Positions 53,201 to 60,932 are shown, counted from the first letter of the stretch. The stretch: DNA of 64,000 bases from Bactrocera neohumeralis (GCF_024586455.1 NC_065919.1:36432839-36496838); one strand, 5' to 3'. Notes: a model not told the origin generated them from the letters alone. Numbers and translations are program-made.

Positions 53201-56200
53201 TAGTTTAACTAGAAGATAAATTATTAAAAAATATGAATCTCTTTGAATTTTTTGTTTCCGATAGAAATTGCGACCTGCATCCTGCCCGCCGTCCGAAAAT
53301 GCACATGCGAGATGCATCGAGCAATTGCTTCCCAAAGGCAGAATATCAAAGATTTCGTATCCAAAAAAATTGTGAAAGAGGCTCAAATATGTAACTATAG
53401 AGCCTAGAAATTTCGCTTGAATCAATTATTTCTTTCCCTCCCAAAAAAATCCTCAAAAAAATCGATTTTTTGAAGCCTCGAAAGCAGGCTCTCCCCTTAA
53501 CACTTGCCATTGTCCGCGATCTTAACTGTTCGGCGACACGAGAGAAATGAGATTTTGTGCGCACACAACGCCAAACACGACACACATGTGCGCGCACCGA
53601 TCGTAAAAAATCAAACAAACAAAGCCCATACACGAGTAAACCGCATGCGCACACATACCGATCGAACGCACTTGTGTGTCGTGTATGGGCACTTTTAGCA
53701 AAATCAGATTTAATATCAAGAATTATTGGTCCATCGGTCCATTTATTGTGCCGTTACCATGCAGATTTTTATTAGATCCAGAAGAATATCTTTATTAAAA
53801 TAAGTGGACACATGAGCAATCTCATAGTTTAAATGAGGACAAATCGTACCTAATTTAACCAATAACAGAAAGCTCGTTCAACAAAAATAATTGATCTACA
53901 CCTTAAGTAATAGCACTTGTTTTTCTTGACCAAACTGCAAAGATACTTTTTATTTAGAAATTTGGCTTTCAAAATGAAATAAAATGCATATAATAATTAT
54001 ATAATATAATGAGATAATGGATACAAAAAAAAAGATACGAAACGAGTGGGAACAATGATCAATGGATCCGGACCAACTCCGAAAGAGAGTATTCTCAAAT
54101 TGGAAACCACACCTATAAAAAAAACCTGTTATATATAATATATAAAAGGTCCATTGACCTTATAAAAATCCTAAACCAACTTAATCCCAATTTCCATTAT
54201 TGAACTTAACAAAACTGACCGATTAGGGAAGCAACTACGAACGTGTCAAACCGATTTTCGCCGGTAAGACGCAAATTTTCTATCTTCAGGATAGGGCAGA
54301 ATAAATGCAAAATTTGTTATAAAAATAAAACTATTAAATGATGAAAATTGTTCAGAAGAAAACTAATACAATTATCTATTAACTAAGAACATTTAATTTG
54401 ACCTAGCTTTTGCACTCACATTTCGCTTGTCCTTTACGCCCAGCCTCGCGCGAATAAACTGTATAATGCGAAATTATTCCATTTCGATTTTTTGGCGGCA
54501 ACCACGAAATCAATATTGAATCGGCCGTTAATGCGGCTGCTTTTATAGACGCTGGAGCGTCCGGCACATCGTCCTCTGTTTGGCAATATAACGGTTGACT
54601 GGACAACCCGTCACCGGTCGCTGTATAAGCCAATACACGCAGGGAGTAATTAGTCGCCTTATGAAGAGTGTGCAAATAAGTCTCCAGATTGGAGGTACGC
54701 TTCACCTCTAGTTTTGCGGGGAAGTCAACTGAAAATATAAAATCAACAAGTAAGGAAGGTGTTTGCAAAACTTTACGAATATAATGAAAAATCTTGCGAA
54801 AGATTTCAACTGAAAATATTCGAAGAAACCGAATGAGTTACAATAAAAGTTATATTTATGTAATATAAAATCAAAAAAGTGGCTAAGCATTAACTTTTGC
54901 CACTTCCCAAATATATTCGAGAATTGTAATACGCACATATACATACATATATAGAGAGTAGTACTTAGGTACGCGATTTCATAAAATTTTGTCTATTTGA
55001 CTATTAACAGAAAAAGATGGTCTCTGAAATAGTTGGAGGCGAGATATGAAGTTCTGATACTAAGAAAAAAGGGAAAACCGTTAGGCGTTACCGGTGCAAT
55101 AAAGAGCACATACTTAGAGAGCCTTTCTTAGAGTTGCCAATTAACCAATTTTTTAAATCATAAACATCCTTTTTTTTACCAGACCCTATTATTTATGGTA
55201 TCTGGGGCTTGCAAAGTTATAGTTCGACTTTGACAATTTTGAGGCCTCAGATGGTGTTGTCCCTATAAATTCATTGATACTTGATTCGTATGTTGTAAAG
55301 TGAAATAAACAGGATGGCTTTAGAATAGTTGAAATTGAAGGACTAGCTCCTGAGGTATAGAATTTCACTTGCAATACTGAGCACTCCATGCCAATTCACC
55401 GGCTCGCTCCTATGGAACTCTTTCGTGATATCTTAGTTGTAAAATTTAAATTTGTCTCTGTCGTATTTAGGTAGTGAGTTATCGCACTTTATGTTCATAT
55501 TCATATTAAGAGTACGCGAGGTTATCATATAATTAATTACGAGAAAATTAGGAAAAGGTATTATTTCAACAGCAAAGTTGTTGTGAAAAAAGTATAACTT
55601 CAAATAGAAATAGTCATGGAAATTCACAGTTAAGTTTTTCTTTTTTTGTTGTGTTCATAACAGTATCAAATTAATTTTAATTGTTTGCATATTTGCAAAA
55701 TTCAAATGGAATAATTTCAATAAAGCACAATAATTATCTGTATGGAGAGGTACATTGTAGCTCAAATTAATTAATATTTATATGATATAACTATAACGTT
55801 AGCACAAAAAGGAGTGAGACAACCACTAATGGCAGATAACAAAGATATAATATCAAGTCTGTTTATCGTACCAAATCAATCGTGCTATTACATAACAATT
55901 TCATTCCAAAGATAAACTTGTAGATAAAATAAAACTACACATTGATGACAGGATAGAGCATTATCCCGCTTCCACTTTAAAGTCACTACTATCTACCACA
56001 TATTAACACCATCCATAGGGAAGTCGCAGAAGGGCGATGACGCTACATCCTTTTCCTACTTACAATCCCGTTAAAATGGCAGGGGCATATGGCAATGTGT
56101 GAGTGTGATGTACATGTTGTTGTTCGAACTCACTTTGATTCACAATTGGCCGATATAAAATTTTATAGCCTTGGATTATTCCACCATGAAATTGCAACGG

Positions 56201-59200
56201 CGGCTCTAGCCAGGATATCTTCAGACTTTGCGACGACAATGCGGTACAGTTGACATGCTGCGGAGGCGCTTCAGGCACTGTAAAGAGAAACCACATATAA
56301 CCAAAAACAAAATGTTTCACTGTAATAGTTTAATATACAAAAACATAATCATAGAAACCGGTTATCTGTGCCGCAGTTTGAATTAAAATTATGGTCTATA
56401 TTTAGTCACTTAAAATTTCAAGGTGATCAAAGCAAATGACAACAGAAATGAGTAAATTGTGCTAAGTAGCCACTTTAGGCAGGAGTTTCTCCTTTAGTGC
56501 TGTGTCAGCACACGCGGCAATCACATACATACTTGTATATGGTGAACATGCAGAATTCCAAGATGGAGAACTCTAATGATAATGAATGAACCTTAAACGG
56601 TTCTCAAGCGTGATATAATATTAACTACAGGTATAAGAACAAAATCCAAAGGATCGCAATAGAAATCATAAAGTTCGATCGAGTTTAGGAAGCGCTTCGT
56701 TAAAATATATGATTACAATTTCGAGTAGTTGTAACTAGTTCCTCTACGCTTGATTTGCCTTACAGAGAATTAGAGAAGCGAACATTGACCGACATTTACT
56801 CACACACTACTACAAATTGCAGACACAAAGTACTTATACCAACAGCACTTTTATGTAAGTGCCACAGGAACAAAAGCTCTTAAAAACAACATTCAACACC
56901 TATAAAATTACTCACCACCCTCGGCTGTCGTTCCGAAAATGGCGGCACTCCAGGGTCCCGAACCAAAGCTGTTGAGTGCACGCACAGTCACCGCGTACCT
57001 GGTGTATTTGCGCAAGCCGCGAATGGTTGCCTTTGTGGTGGCCCAACCACTTACAATCACCGACTTGAGTGAATTATTGACAACGCTAATGTAGTTGATG
57101 TTCTGTTTTTCTTCGCTGCAGTTAACGGTATAGCCGATGAGTTCACCATTCCAAGATTCTCGTGATGGTATCTGCAAAGACGTAAAAAAATAAGAATGAG
57201 AAGACAAGGCGTTATTTCAAGTAAGTGGAATGAAGTATGTGCATACATTTGTATGAATGAGTGGAAAATTGTTGTTTTTGCGCCCACAAAGAACACACGT
57301 TTGCGAGTGCTTGCTGTATATACTTGTATATAGATATACTATAACTGTTTATTTATAGTATGTTATGCCAAGAGAATGCGGTGCCCTCGAGAAATTGACG
57401 TCAGAACTGGTAGTCGCTCAAACTACTAGCCACACTTACATACATACCACAAGCTGCTATGTGGTGTGGTACGAAGTATTTTCACGAACATACAATACTT
57501 GTATAAATCAGGTACCATTATAGTCATTAAATTACTAATTTTGAGGGAAAAGGTGTAGATGTAAATAAAGATTTGACGAGGTTGGTCGCATGCTCATGAA
57601 AATAATTGTATTTTGTTTACTACAGCAATTAGTTGAATGTTGGCTATTGGCAAAACCCAGCGGCGGATCCAAAGTACAATTCTGGGGGGGGCAGTGCCGT
57701 TCAATCTTTTCTGGATCATCGTTGTTCTGAGCCAAGTCTTGATTCGGCGCAAAGAAGAAAAGAAAAAAGTTCAGCGCTCGTATTTATGGCTGGCAAAGTG
57801 GTGAGGCTTTCTAAGGCAAAAAGCACTTGTGTTCTCGTAGTCATTTTCATTTTCCATGGTTGTTGAAATATAGATTATCCCAAAACATCTAATTAGGCAT
57901 TCAATGAGTACAGTTAAATCCTTTTTTTCCAAATTTACCTTAAATTTTGGTAACAGCTGACTCAAATTGAAATTTTCAAGAACTTCATCGGAAAACCGCG
58001 TTTTTAAATCTTGCATGCAGAAATCCTGTAAAAGTCTTCACAGCTTTGAAATGGGTGATTGTTTCGATGACTTGACGACCACATGTTCCTGGTTTTTCCA
58101 CTAAAACATCTAATTTTTCAACCATCTGTGTACCATTTGAAAAAATTTCATTAAGGTGATGATCAGCAAGCATTCTTCGCGTGTTCAGTGTTGCAACCAA
58201 TGTTGTTATGACGTTTGATGCTTTTTTTCTGTAAGTTGGTAGTACTATTAGTGACATCTATGCTAAATTTCACGAAAAAATATTAAATAGTATTTGAGAT
58301 ACGCGTCGTTTTGTGAGGCTCTAAAAGTGGATTCCTCGACTTTTACTATGTTTAAATTTATTGAACAGAGGAACTGCGATAATGCACCATCTCATTCTGC
58401 ATTGGTTATTCGCGATCATTTTGCCACATTTTCAACTAATATCGTGCCGCAACCACCGCATTCGCTTGATTTAGCTTCGTGTAACTTCTGGCTATTCAGC
58501 AAATTCACATTACCACTCCAAAGACACCGTTTTGACTCAATTGAGGATATAGTAAAAGCTGAATCGAAGAAGGCTCTGGTGGCCATCACGAGTGCTATGA
58601 TGACTGGAAAATTCGTTGGCATAAGTGTTTTGTAGTGGGAGGGGATTACTTTGAAGGAAATGAAATGGACAAAATTCATCTTTCAATTTGATCACAGTAG
58701 TATTTCTTTATAAATGTTTGTACATATGTGGCTCGAATTTGCTTATGGGAGGGGGAGGGAGAGGGAGAGTAAGGTTTTAAAGGCAAAAAAATAAAAATAT
58801 ATTTGTGTTTTTTTTTGCGGCGACATGAGTAATATAATTTTATTAAATTTAATGACATATTATTGTAAATTATCGCTTTGAATTTGATAAAGTCACAAAA
58901 CGGAAAGTAAGTAATTATTATAACCAAAATCAACCCTACATTTGATACCAAATGGAAAAATCTTGGATCTTAATGGAAATGCGATCTGTCATAAAATATG
59001 AACTTTTAAATTATATAGCCACCTGATAGTGTTAGAAGAAATTCTGCAAGAAGTATATTATCACTAACCTGCCATGTCACAATCAGTTCACTTTCACCGC
59101 CGGTCTGCACCTGCACATTTGAGGGCGCTTCGGTTGGAGCCTCTTCCTGCGTTTTCAGCACAATAGGATCGGTGAATGGACTCCGCTCGATTTCGTTGAT

Positions 59201-60932
59201 TGCCTGCATACGAATGAGAAAAGTAGTTGCCGGTGTCAAGCCTGCCACAATGGCACTTTCCCGCAAATCGCTGTCATAGCTGTCAATACAAAGCAACAAC
59301 AATAACGATGAAAACCATATCTACCATCAAGAGTGTACTGTGATAAACAAATATAGCATGCAGCGATTGAAGGCATATATAAGTGCGGTAAATGCTGCAC
59401 ACATTCAAAGACTGAATATCAACGAACCTCCGGCTAATACTTGTCGACGGCAGAGTGACATTGATGATGTTTGGACCACTCCAGTCTCCACCCGCCATGC
59501 CAAGCGCAGCATGTGATTGCAAATACTTCAACGGCTGATATTGTACGAGATAGCTGAGCACTGGCGAATTGCCATCGAATGGGCGCCGCCACGACAGCTT
59601 TACGGTACGTGAGCCCACCTCAAAGACTTCCAGCACAGATGGAGTGTCAGGACGTTCTTGAACAGCCAAGAAGATGACGAGCTCAGTGCGTCCGTAAGGA
59701 TTTTCGGCAACGCAACGATAAATGCCCGAATCGTGACGATCCGAACGGGCAATGGTCAGCTGTGAGTCGACGCCCTTGTCCGTTTTCATTTCCGCAATGC
59801 TAAAACGGAAATTGTTCAGATCAATGCGGCCATTGTTGTGTGTCCACGAAATCGCGATGGGCTCGTCGCCTTTCGCCTGGCAGTCGAGACTAACGGGGTC
59901 ATTGCGTCGTGATGATACATTTCGTGCTGCTTGTTCGAAGCGGGCGGGTTCTAAAATAAACACGACCAAAATAAGGCAAATGCTTGGTAAATAATTTGCT
60001 TTTAAACCCGCGTGAAAGTTCGCTCACCATTCACATTGATGCGTATAATTTTTTTGAGACCGACGCCAATATCGTTTGCTGCGTGACACATGTAGTAGCC
60101 CTCATCAATGTCCGTGGCTAGATTAAGCACAAGCGAGTTGTTGTGCATGTTGAGCGGCTTAAAGTCTTGTGACAATTTGCCTGCAAAAAAAAAAAAATTA
60201 AATGGACTTTTACTGCGATACTCAATACATTTGGATGTAACTTTGTAAATTATCTGGTGCTAAATCTTGCTGTCTTGCTCATTTCATGCATTCTAAATTT
60301 GAGCAAACAGTACCAGCTGCTCAGCGTATAATTACCCATCAATGCTAAAATGGCTTAATTAATATACCAGCATTCCTGACATTAATTTATTTGCTTTTCT
60401 TAACATTTTTGTATTTTTCCCTCTAATTTACGTTGAATTTTGTCTGTGGCTCTATCTCTTTATGTGCTTTGCAGAATCGGCAACCACGCAAAAATTAGCT
60501 CAACCCTAATTTAACTTGCGAACCCAAAGTCGTCGTCTATAAAACTTTAATGAACTCGCATATCAGGATTAAGTTTACTGCCGTCGCGCTCACTCCTTTT
60601 ACTTGTGCTGAGCAGTTTCATTCGATTTTTTCACCGAACCTGGCAACCGATTTACAGCAGACAGCCGTTAGAGACTTACAACAGTGCGAGCTGCATTCGC
60701 ATAACGGTTGTTACATACATATATTCAACTACTACTTTTGCAAATCTCTCATGCTGTAGCTTTTTCTTATCCCTTTTATAGAGTATAGTATTTACTTCTG
60801 TGCACTACTCACCCTGCCCTTTGAACCAGGTAATAGTTGGAATCGGATATCCTTCCGCCTCGCAATTTATCGATATTGTATTGCCAAGCATTATGGCCGT
60901 ATCCATTGGCTCCAGTGCCCAGCGTGGCGCAA
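32051..60932 (-). CDS. Dscam: Dscam-family receptor, partial gene, 17 exons (Ig8 to cytoplasmic tail)
   Basis: Single-pass neuronal adhesion receptor of the immunoglobulin superfamily. In insects these proteins act at the cell surface in homophilic recognition, axon guidance and dendrite tiling. The minus-strand exons below join with matching codon phase at every junction and give the canonical order Ig8-Ig9-FN3(1-4)-Ig10-FN3(5-6)-TM-cytoplasmic tail. The Ig10 inserted between FN3-4 and FN3-5 is diagnostic of Dscam. Ig1-7 and the start codon lie right of 64,000; the exon after 32,051 is not identified. The tail keeps the Dscam-like motifs YATF and SEAECDR. The paralog cannot be settled by eye: Dscam2, 3 or 4 fits better than Dscam1, because there is no cluster of tandem alternative exons here and the tail differs. 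Intron 47,408-38,400 is about 9 kb and full of transposons. I see no frameshift or stop in any exon, so the gene looks intact. Confidence 0.95.
33832..35074 (+). mobile_element. Near full-length mariner element
   Basis: 1,243 bp bounded by TIRs CTGTGCCCAAAAA(C/A)TAAGGTG and the complement (...TTTTTTGGGCACAG), with TA on each side (33,830-33,831 and 35,075-35,076), the mariner target duplication. It lies in the Dscam intron 35,555-32,291, antisense to Dscam. A truncated sister copy with the same left TIR is at 42,508. Confidence 0.93.
34034..35020 (+). pseudogene. Mariner transposase, inactivated
   Basis: DDD-type transposase that would cut and paste the element at TA sites. It starts MSKFVEQRICIKFCLQNQFS, has the paired HTH region (GRERVEDEERPGRPSTSTD, RRLTIRDLADEVGIS), and keeps the first catalytic Asp in ITGDETW. 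Three defects: a deletion of roughly 30 codons with a frame change near 34,512, just after DETWIYG; replacement of the second catalytic Asp by His (LHHHNAPSHTA where H-x-D-N-A-P is expected); and a 10-bp tandem duplication of GGCGCCGTGC near 34,790 that shifts the frame before the third Asp region. The C-terminus CIASGGDYFEGDEIDLEE is intact. It cannot code for an active enzyme. Confidence 0.93.
35556..35784 (-). CDS. Dscam: Dscam exon: Gln-rich cytoplasmic segment
   Basis: After CTTTTGCAG it reads MFRPDSSTESNNEQGSP, then Gly-rich and basic sequence, then KQQQQLQLQQQ, ending CPGSNN plus 2 nt at donor GTAGTT. A stop follows at once in the same frame (35,554-35,552). Splicing to 32,290 fits the phase (AG+T gives Ser). 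Ending the protein at that stop is the alternative. Confidence 0.85.
35848..36114 (-). CDS. Dscam: Dscam exon: Gly/Ser-rich cytoplasmic segment with two possible donors
   Basis: After acceptor TTTTTAG it encodes DESTLSKSMTMVAGSQSG, a low-complexity Ser/Gly run, and SISPSTEFSNMPTYRVP. Two donors fit the downstream phase: GTGCGT at 35,847 (CAG/GTGCGT, giving ...GRPAA-DMFRPD) and GTAAGT at 35,886 (giving ...TYRVP-YMFRPD). The longer form is given here. The remaining intron is 63 or 102 nt. Confidence 0.8.
36190..36450 (-). CDS. Dscam: Dscam exon: cytoplasmic YATF segment
   Basis: 261 nt. Begins EMYEISPYATFSVNGG. The PYATF motif is shared by insect Dscam tails and is a candidate phosphotyrosine site. 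Later DYTMQFKTFGHPEGDN and SSWHKQRYFNTD. Donor GTAAAC, 1 nt left over, completed by the next exon to Asp. Confidence 0.92.
36594..36757 (-). CDS. Dscam: Dscam exon: juxtamembrane cytoplasmic segment
   Basis: 164 nt. Starts one base into the last TM codons (ALTI), then KHRRTLCGPMADGYESRTLP, and ends TVDKGNES. The KHRR cluster sets the orientation of the helix. Short introns follow (143 nt, then 75 nt). Donor GTGAGT. Confidence 0.93.
37131..37596 (-). mobile_element. Internally deleted mariner (second family)
   Basis: 466 bp with TIRs (T/C)TG(C/T)GATCAAATTGAAAGG flanked by TA. Minus-strand remnants: the transposase start (MYEFTEQR) joined directly to the catalytic-region DNA (ATGCACCATCTCATACTGC) and the C-terminus IRWHKCIAAGGYYVEADEIN. 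Most of the coding region is deleted, as in the copy at 58.2 kb, so the deletion derivative itself probably transposed. It lies in the Dscam intron 38,083-36,758. Confidence 0.85.
38084..38399 (-). CDS. Dscam: Dscam exon: end of FN3-6 and transmembrane helix
   Basis: 316 nt. Encodes DIRWTVVTSDISN through SATNDAGKTTEHYHFAT, the membrane-proximal stem (VTIPPPQVFPSENDLMNN), and the hydrophobic run WFSTLIVIVIITVAIITI. It is completed by ALTI from the next exon and followed by the positively charged stop-transfer KHRR. Donor GTAAGT. Confidence 0.94.
39390..39765 (+). mobile_element. Non-LTR retrotransposon ORF2 fragment
   Basis: The plus-strand frame includes GGCMVAKVAIRLKESG, LNEHLSVHSKILTRFEF: the region after the reverse transcriptase (the A-A-x-R-L-x-E-S-G...H-x-x-I-L motif) of non-LTR elements with an RNase H domain. 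Truncated on both sides. Confidence 0.65.
39770..40340. other. Unclassified, possibly transposon-derived segment
   Basis: Contains an 18-bp perfect palindrome CGTCGACTATAGTCGACG at 39,812-39,829 and a second GAGCGTCGACTAG at about 39,843. The open frame near 39,984-40,178 matches no family I recognise. The texture suggests a transposon or LTR remnant, but I cannot place it. Confidence 0.35.
40440..41285. repeat. Family A repeat fragments, both orientations
   Basis: The plus fragment at 40,440-40,680 shows CCCATATCTCCAGACACAAA and GGGTGAAATCGGACTACAAG. The minus fragment at 41,110-41,285 shows the GGACGGACGTACCGACAGAC tract, ACAAACAACCGTTAGGTG and the GAGGGTATAAAA end. Confidence 0.6.
41650..42480 (+). 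repeat. Family A repeat, diverged copy
   Basis: Begins TTTATACTCTTGCAACATGT and carries GCAAGCTGTAACTTGAGTAA, TTGAGATATCGTAATGAAAC and, later, GGCGTGGCACCGCCC and ATACGGTAATACCCGAATCC-like tails. The 143-codon minus-strand frame at 41,836-42,267 is an accident of the repeat. Confidence 0.7.
42508..42900 (+). mobile_element. Truncated mariner, copy of the 33.8-kb element, with insertion
   Basis: The left TIR CTGTGCCCAAAAAATAAGGT and the following 5' sequence match the 33,832 element. The match breaks at 42,560 and resumes at about 42,748 (TTTTGTGAGCTGC, then the transposase start region GAAATTTGTTGAGCAAAG). It ends abruptly at 42,900, inside the HTH region, where a family A-like repeat begins. 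Confidence 0.85.
42561..42747 (-). mobile_element. Non-LTR retrotransposon fragment inside the mariner
   Basis: The minus strand encodes a tail of the type W-x-D-x-V-E-K-D-L-A-S-L-G-I-S-N-W-R ... R-A-V-V-N-S, the C-terminus of a non-LTR ORF2 common in fruit-fly genomes. On the plus strand it starts TTCTTCTTCTTCTTAATTGG. It replaces about 60 bp of mariner 5' sequence. Confidence 0.7.
42901..43540 (+). repeat. Family A-like repeat fragments
   Basis: GAATGTCAAAAATGGGTTGA and TCGGCATATATCGGCC at the left, and CATCCGAACATAGTGCTTCC followed by TTACTTG at about 43,510-43,536, mark the body and 3' end of a diverged copy. Confidence 0.5.
43770..45420 (+). mobile_element. Decayed non-LTR retrotransposon (5' part)
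   Basis: Plus-strand order: a GC-rich leader (43,770-44,190); fragments with SAPSARKLKLHRRLAADILE; an endonuclease-like part (RYLWVRDKEPQAPDGKSYMY, about 44,790); and the endonuclease-RT linker (ELKKTKRASWRAFRRSL, about 45,200, followed by RFRVLGKSHT). Frames change several times. The RT domain is absent, so the copy is truncated. It lies in the 9-kb Dscam intron, antisense to the gene. Confidence 0.65.
45645..46058 (-). pseudogene. hAT-like transposase fragment
   Basis: A 137-codon minus-strand frame with EKPIICGRQTVHENI, SPSEEYYLVSVYIPLLDTI, GEDLKTRFSREVLDGFQLSL. The C-G-R-Q-T ... E-Y-Y-x-V-S-x-Y-I-P-x-L-D motif is the middle of hAT-family transposases of the ZMYM1/P52-repressor-like group. 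Neither BED finger nor C-terminal dimerisation domain is nearby. A related fragment is at 57,880-58,222. Confidence 0.7.
46150..46900 (-). repeat. Family A repeat, diverged copy (minus)
   Basis: Minus landmarks: GGCGTGGTTGTTGTCCGATT, AGTTACAGCTTGCACGGACG, the GACGGACGGACAGACAGACA tract and CTTTTCTCGTCATCCTGATC. The open frame 46,540-46,746 is repeat-derived. Confidence 0.7.
47409..47534 (-). CDS. Dscam: Dscam exon: first part of FN3-6
   Basis: 126 nt. Codes for ELIATNASCVNLKLSTW and NNGGCPIHHFSIEHRPL, the cysteine-containing sixth FN3 repeat (W-x-N-G-G-C-P motif). Donor GTAAGT opens the 9-kb, transposon-filled intron. Confidence 0.93.
47810..48184 (-). CDS. Dscam: Dscam exon: end of Ig10 and FN3-5
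   Basis: 375 nt. After acceptor GAACAG it encodes VESSLSGNYTCTANNLFGSD (second Ig10 cysteine), then FN3-5 from APQIIVQYASADSIRVSW to EEINVWTKGK. Both flanking junctions agree in phase; donor GTAAGC. Confidence 0.94.
48832..49011 (-). CDS. Dscam: Dscam exon: first half of Ig10
   Basis: Begins APARIASFGQLVRKAVGT after CTTACAG, has the first Ig cysteine in LILECLAVGNPTPRARW and ends GNLKIH plus 1 nt at GTAAGT. An Ig domain placed after FN3-4 is the Dscam hallmark. Confidence 0.93.
50167..50322 (-). CDS. Dscam: Dscam exon: end of FN3-4
   Basis: 156 nt. Begins with 2 nt and then HMVRVDENGYPVTYEARGL after acceptor TTAAACAG. It contains YEFWVSASTSVGEGEPTS, the FN3-4 C-terminal strands, and ends NTR plus 1 nt at donor GTAAGT. 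Confidence 0.93.
50604..51618 (-). repeat. Family A repeat, full-length copy (minus)
   Basis: 1,015 bp from CAAGTAAGGAAGGGCTAAGT to TTGCGAGAGTATA. By eye it aligns along its whole length with the plus copy at 21,696-22,762, with small deletions. It sits in Dscam intron 54,419-50,323. Both terminal hairpins are kept. No coding capacity. Confidence 0.87.
51961..52444. mobile_element. Short TIR element flanked by TA
   Basis: The left end GGGGTATTCTCTTGCTCTTG and the right end CAAGAGCAAGCGAATACCCC are near-perfect reverse complements. TA flanks each side (51,959-51,960; 52,445-52,446). 484 bp, non-coding. A TA duplication fits a Tc1/mariner-mobilised MITE. Confidence 0.75.
52733..53496. mobile_element. 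Short TIR element flanked by TTAA
   Basis: 764 bp with ~46-bp imperfect TIRs (GGGGGGAGCTTGCTTTAGAA at left; complement of GCCTCGAAAGCAGGCTCTCC at right) and TTAA on both sides (52,729-52,732; 53,497-53,500), the target duplication of piggyBac-type transposases. An inner inverted pair GGCGGGCAGGAT (52,981-52,992) / ATCCTGCCCGCC (53,279-53,290) gives a nested fold. Non-coding. Confidence 0.82.
53576..53689. repeat. Nested inverted repeats rich in CACA/GTGT
   Basis: The arm 53,576-53,603 (CACGACACACATGTGCG...CGATCG) pairs with 53,659-53,683 (CGATCG...CACTTGTGTGTCGTG). A second perfect 11-bp pair CCCATACACGA (53,625-53,635) / TCGTGTATGGG (53,679-53,689) competes for the same right arm. It lies in a Dscam intron. 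The open frames on both strands here are products of the repeat. Confidence 0.6.
54420..54728 (-). CDS. Dscam: Dscam exon: end of FN3-3, start of FN3-4
   Basis: 309 nt after acceptor TATTTTCAG. It encodes TSNLETYLHTLHKATNYSLR..., the FN3-3/4 linker EDDVPDAPASIKA, and SWLPPKNRNGIISHYTVYSR of FN3-4. Donor GTGAGT with 1 nt left over. The next intron (54,419-50,323) carries three repeats. Confidence 0.93.
56134..56277 (-). CDS. Dscam: Dscam exon: first half of FN3-3
   Basis: Starts VPEAPPQHVNCTALS after TTTACAG and runs to GYKILYRPIVNQ. The reading frame stays open past the exon, but the donor must be GTGAGT at 56,133, because only this site leaves 1 nt and joins in frame to the next exon (IDFPAKLEV). 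The later GTAAGT at 56,063 would run into a stop. Confidence 0.9.
56916..57171 (-). CDS. Dscam: Dscam exon: rest of FN3-2
   Basis: Begins in phase 0 after TTTGCAG with IPSRESWNGELIGYTV, continues through LRKYTRYAVTVRALNSFG, the typical FN3 tyrosine-corner and F-strand region, and ends TTAEG with 1 nt left over at donor GTGAGT. The 1.9-kb intron upstream contains hAT and mariner fragments. Confidence 0.93.
57880..58222 (-). pseudogene. hAT-like transposase fragment
   Basis: Minus strand: ITTLVATLNTRRMLADHHLN, VEKPGTCGRQVIETITHF, then after a frame change LKTRFSDEVLENFNLSQLLP. Same family and region as 45,645-46,058. It is joined directly to a mariner fragment at about 58,222, so one inserted into, or recombined with, the other. 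Confidence 0.7.
58223..58697 (+). mobile_element. Internally deleted mariner (second family), left end missing
   Basis: Matches the 37,131-37,596 element in opposite orientation. The start MFKFIEQRN runs straight into the catalytic-region sequence NAPSHSALVIRDHFATF, then VPQPPHSLDLASCNFWLFSK. The right TIR CTTTCAATTTGATCACAG ends at 58,697, followed by TA. The left TIR is lost at the hAT junction. It lies in Dscam intron 59,068-57,172. Confidence 0.82.
59069..59279 (-). CDS. Dscam: Dscam exon: end of FN3-1, start of FN3-2
   Basis: 211 nt. It codes for SYDSDLRESAIVAGLTPAT, the FN3 F-G region AINEIERSPFTDPIVLKTQE, the FN3-1/2 linker EEAPTEAPSNVQV, and ends IVTWQ at donor GTTAGT in phase 0. The preceding intron is 148 nt. 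Confidence 0.92.
59428..59950 (-). CDS. Dscam: Dscam exon: Ig9 and first part of FN3-1
   Basis: This 523-nt exon encodes a complete Ig domain: VSLDCQAKGDEP, a core W, then DSGIYRCVAENPYG. It continues into FN3-1 (RPDTPSVLEVFEVGSRTVKLSW...). N-linked sequons NVS and NVT are visible. The acceptor is TTTTAG. The donor is GTTCGT, weaker than the others, but it is the site whose phase (2 nt left over) fits the next exon, joining SISR to SYDSDL. Confidence 0.93.
60028..60180 (-). CDS. Dscam: Dscam exon: second half of Ig8
   Basis: The exon follows a T-rich tract and TTTTGCAG and codes for KLSQDFKPLNMH... then DEGYYMCHAANDIG, the second Ig cysteine in its Y-x-C context, ending IIRINVN. It is 153 nt long with phases 2 and 1 that fit both neighbours. 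Donor GTGAGC. It is too short to be an open reading frame of its own and was found from the domain break. Confidence 0.93.
60813..60932 (-). CDS. Dscam: Dscam exon: first half of Ig8
   Basis: After the acceptor TTTAG at 60,933 the exon reads (x)APRWALEPMDTA...NCEAEGYPIP..TWFKGQG. It holds the first cysteine of the Ig fold (SINCEAEG) and the core tryptophan. It starts with 2 nt of a split codon and ends with 1 nt before donor GTGAGT. It is the most 5' exon in the window; nothing to its right up to 64,000 looks like an Ig exon. Confidence 0.93.

Noticed and set aside
53346..53654. Cysteine-rich, secreted-looking minus-strand frame
   Set aside because: It spans the TTAA element end and the CACA/GTGT inverted repeats. 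The composition explains the cysteines and hydrophobic residues.
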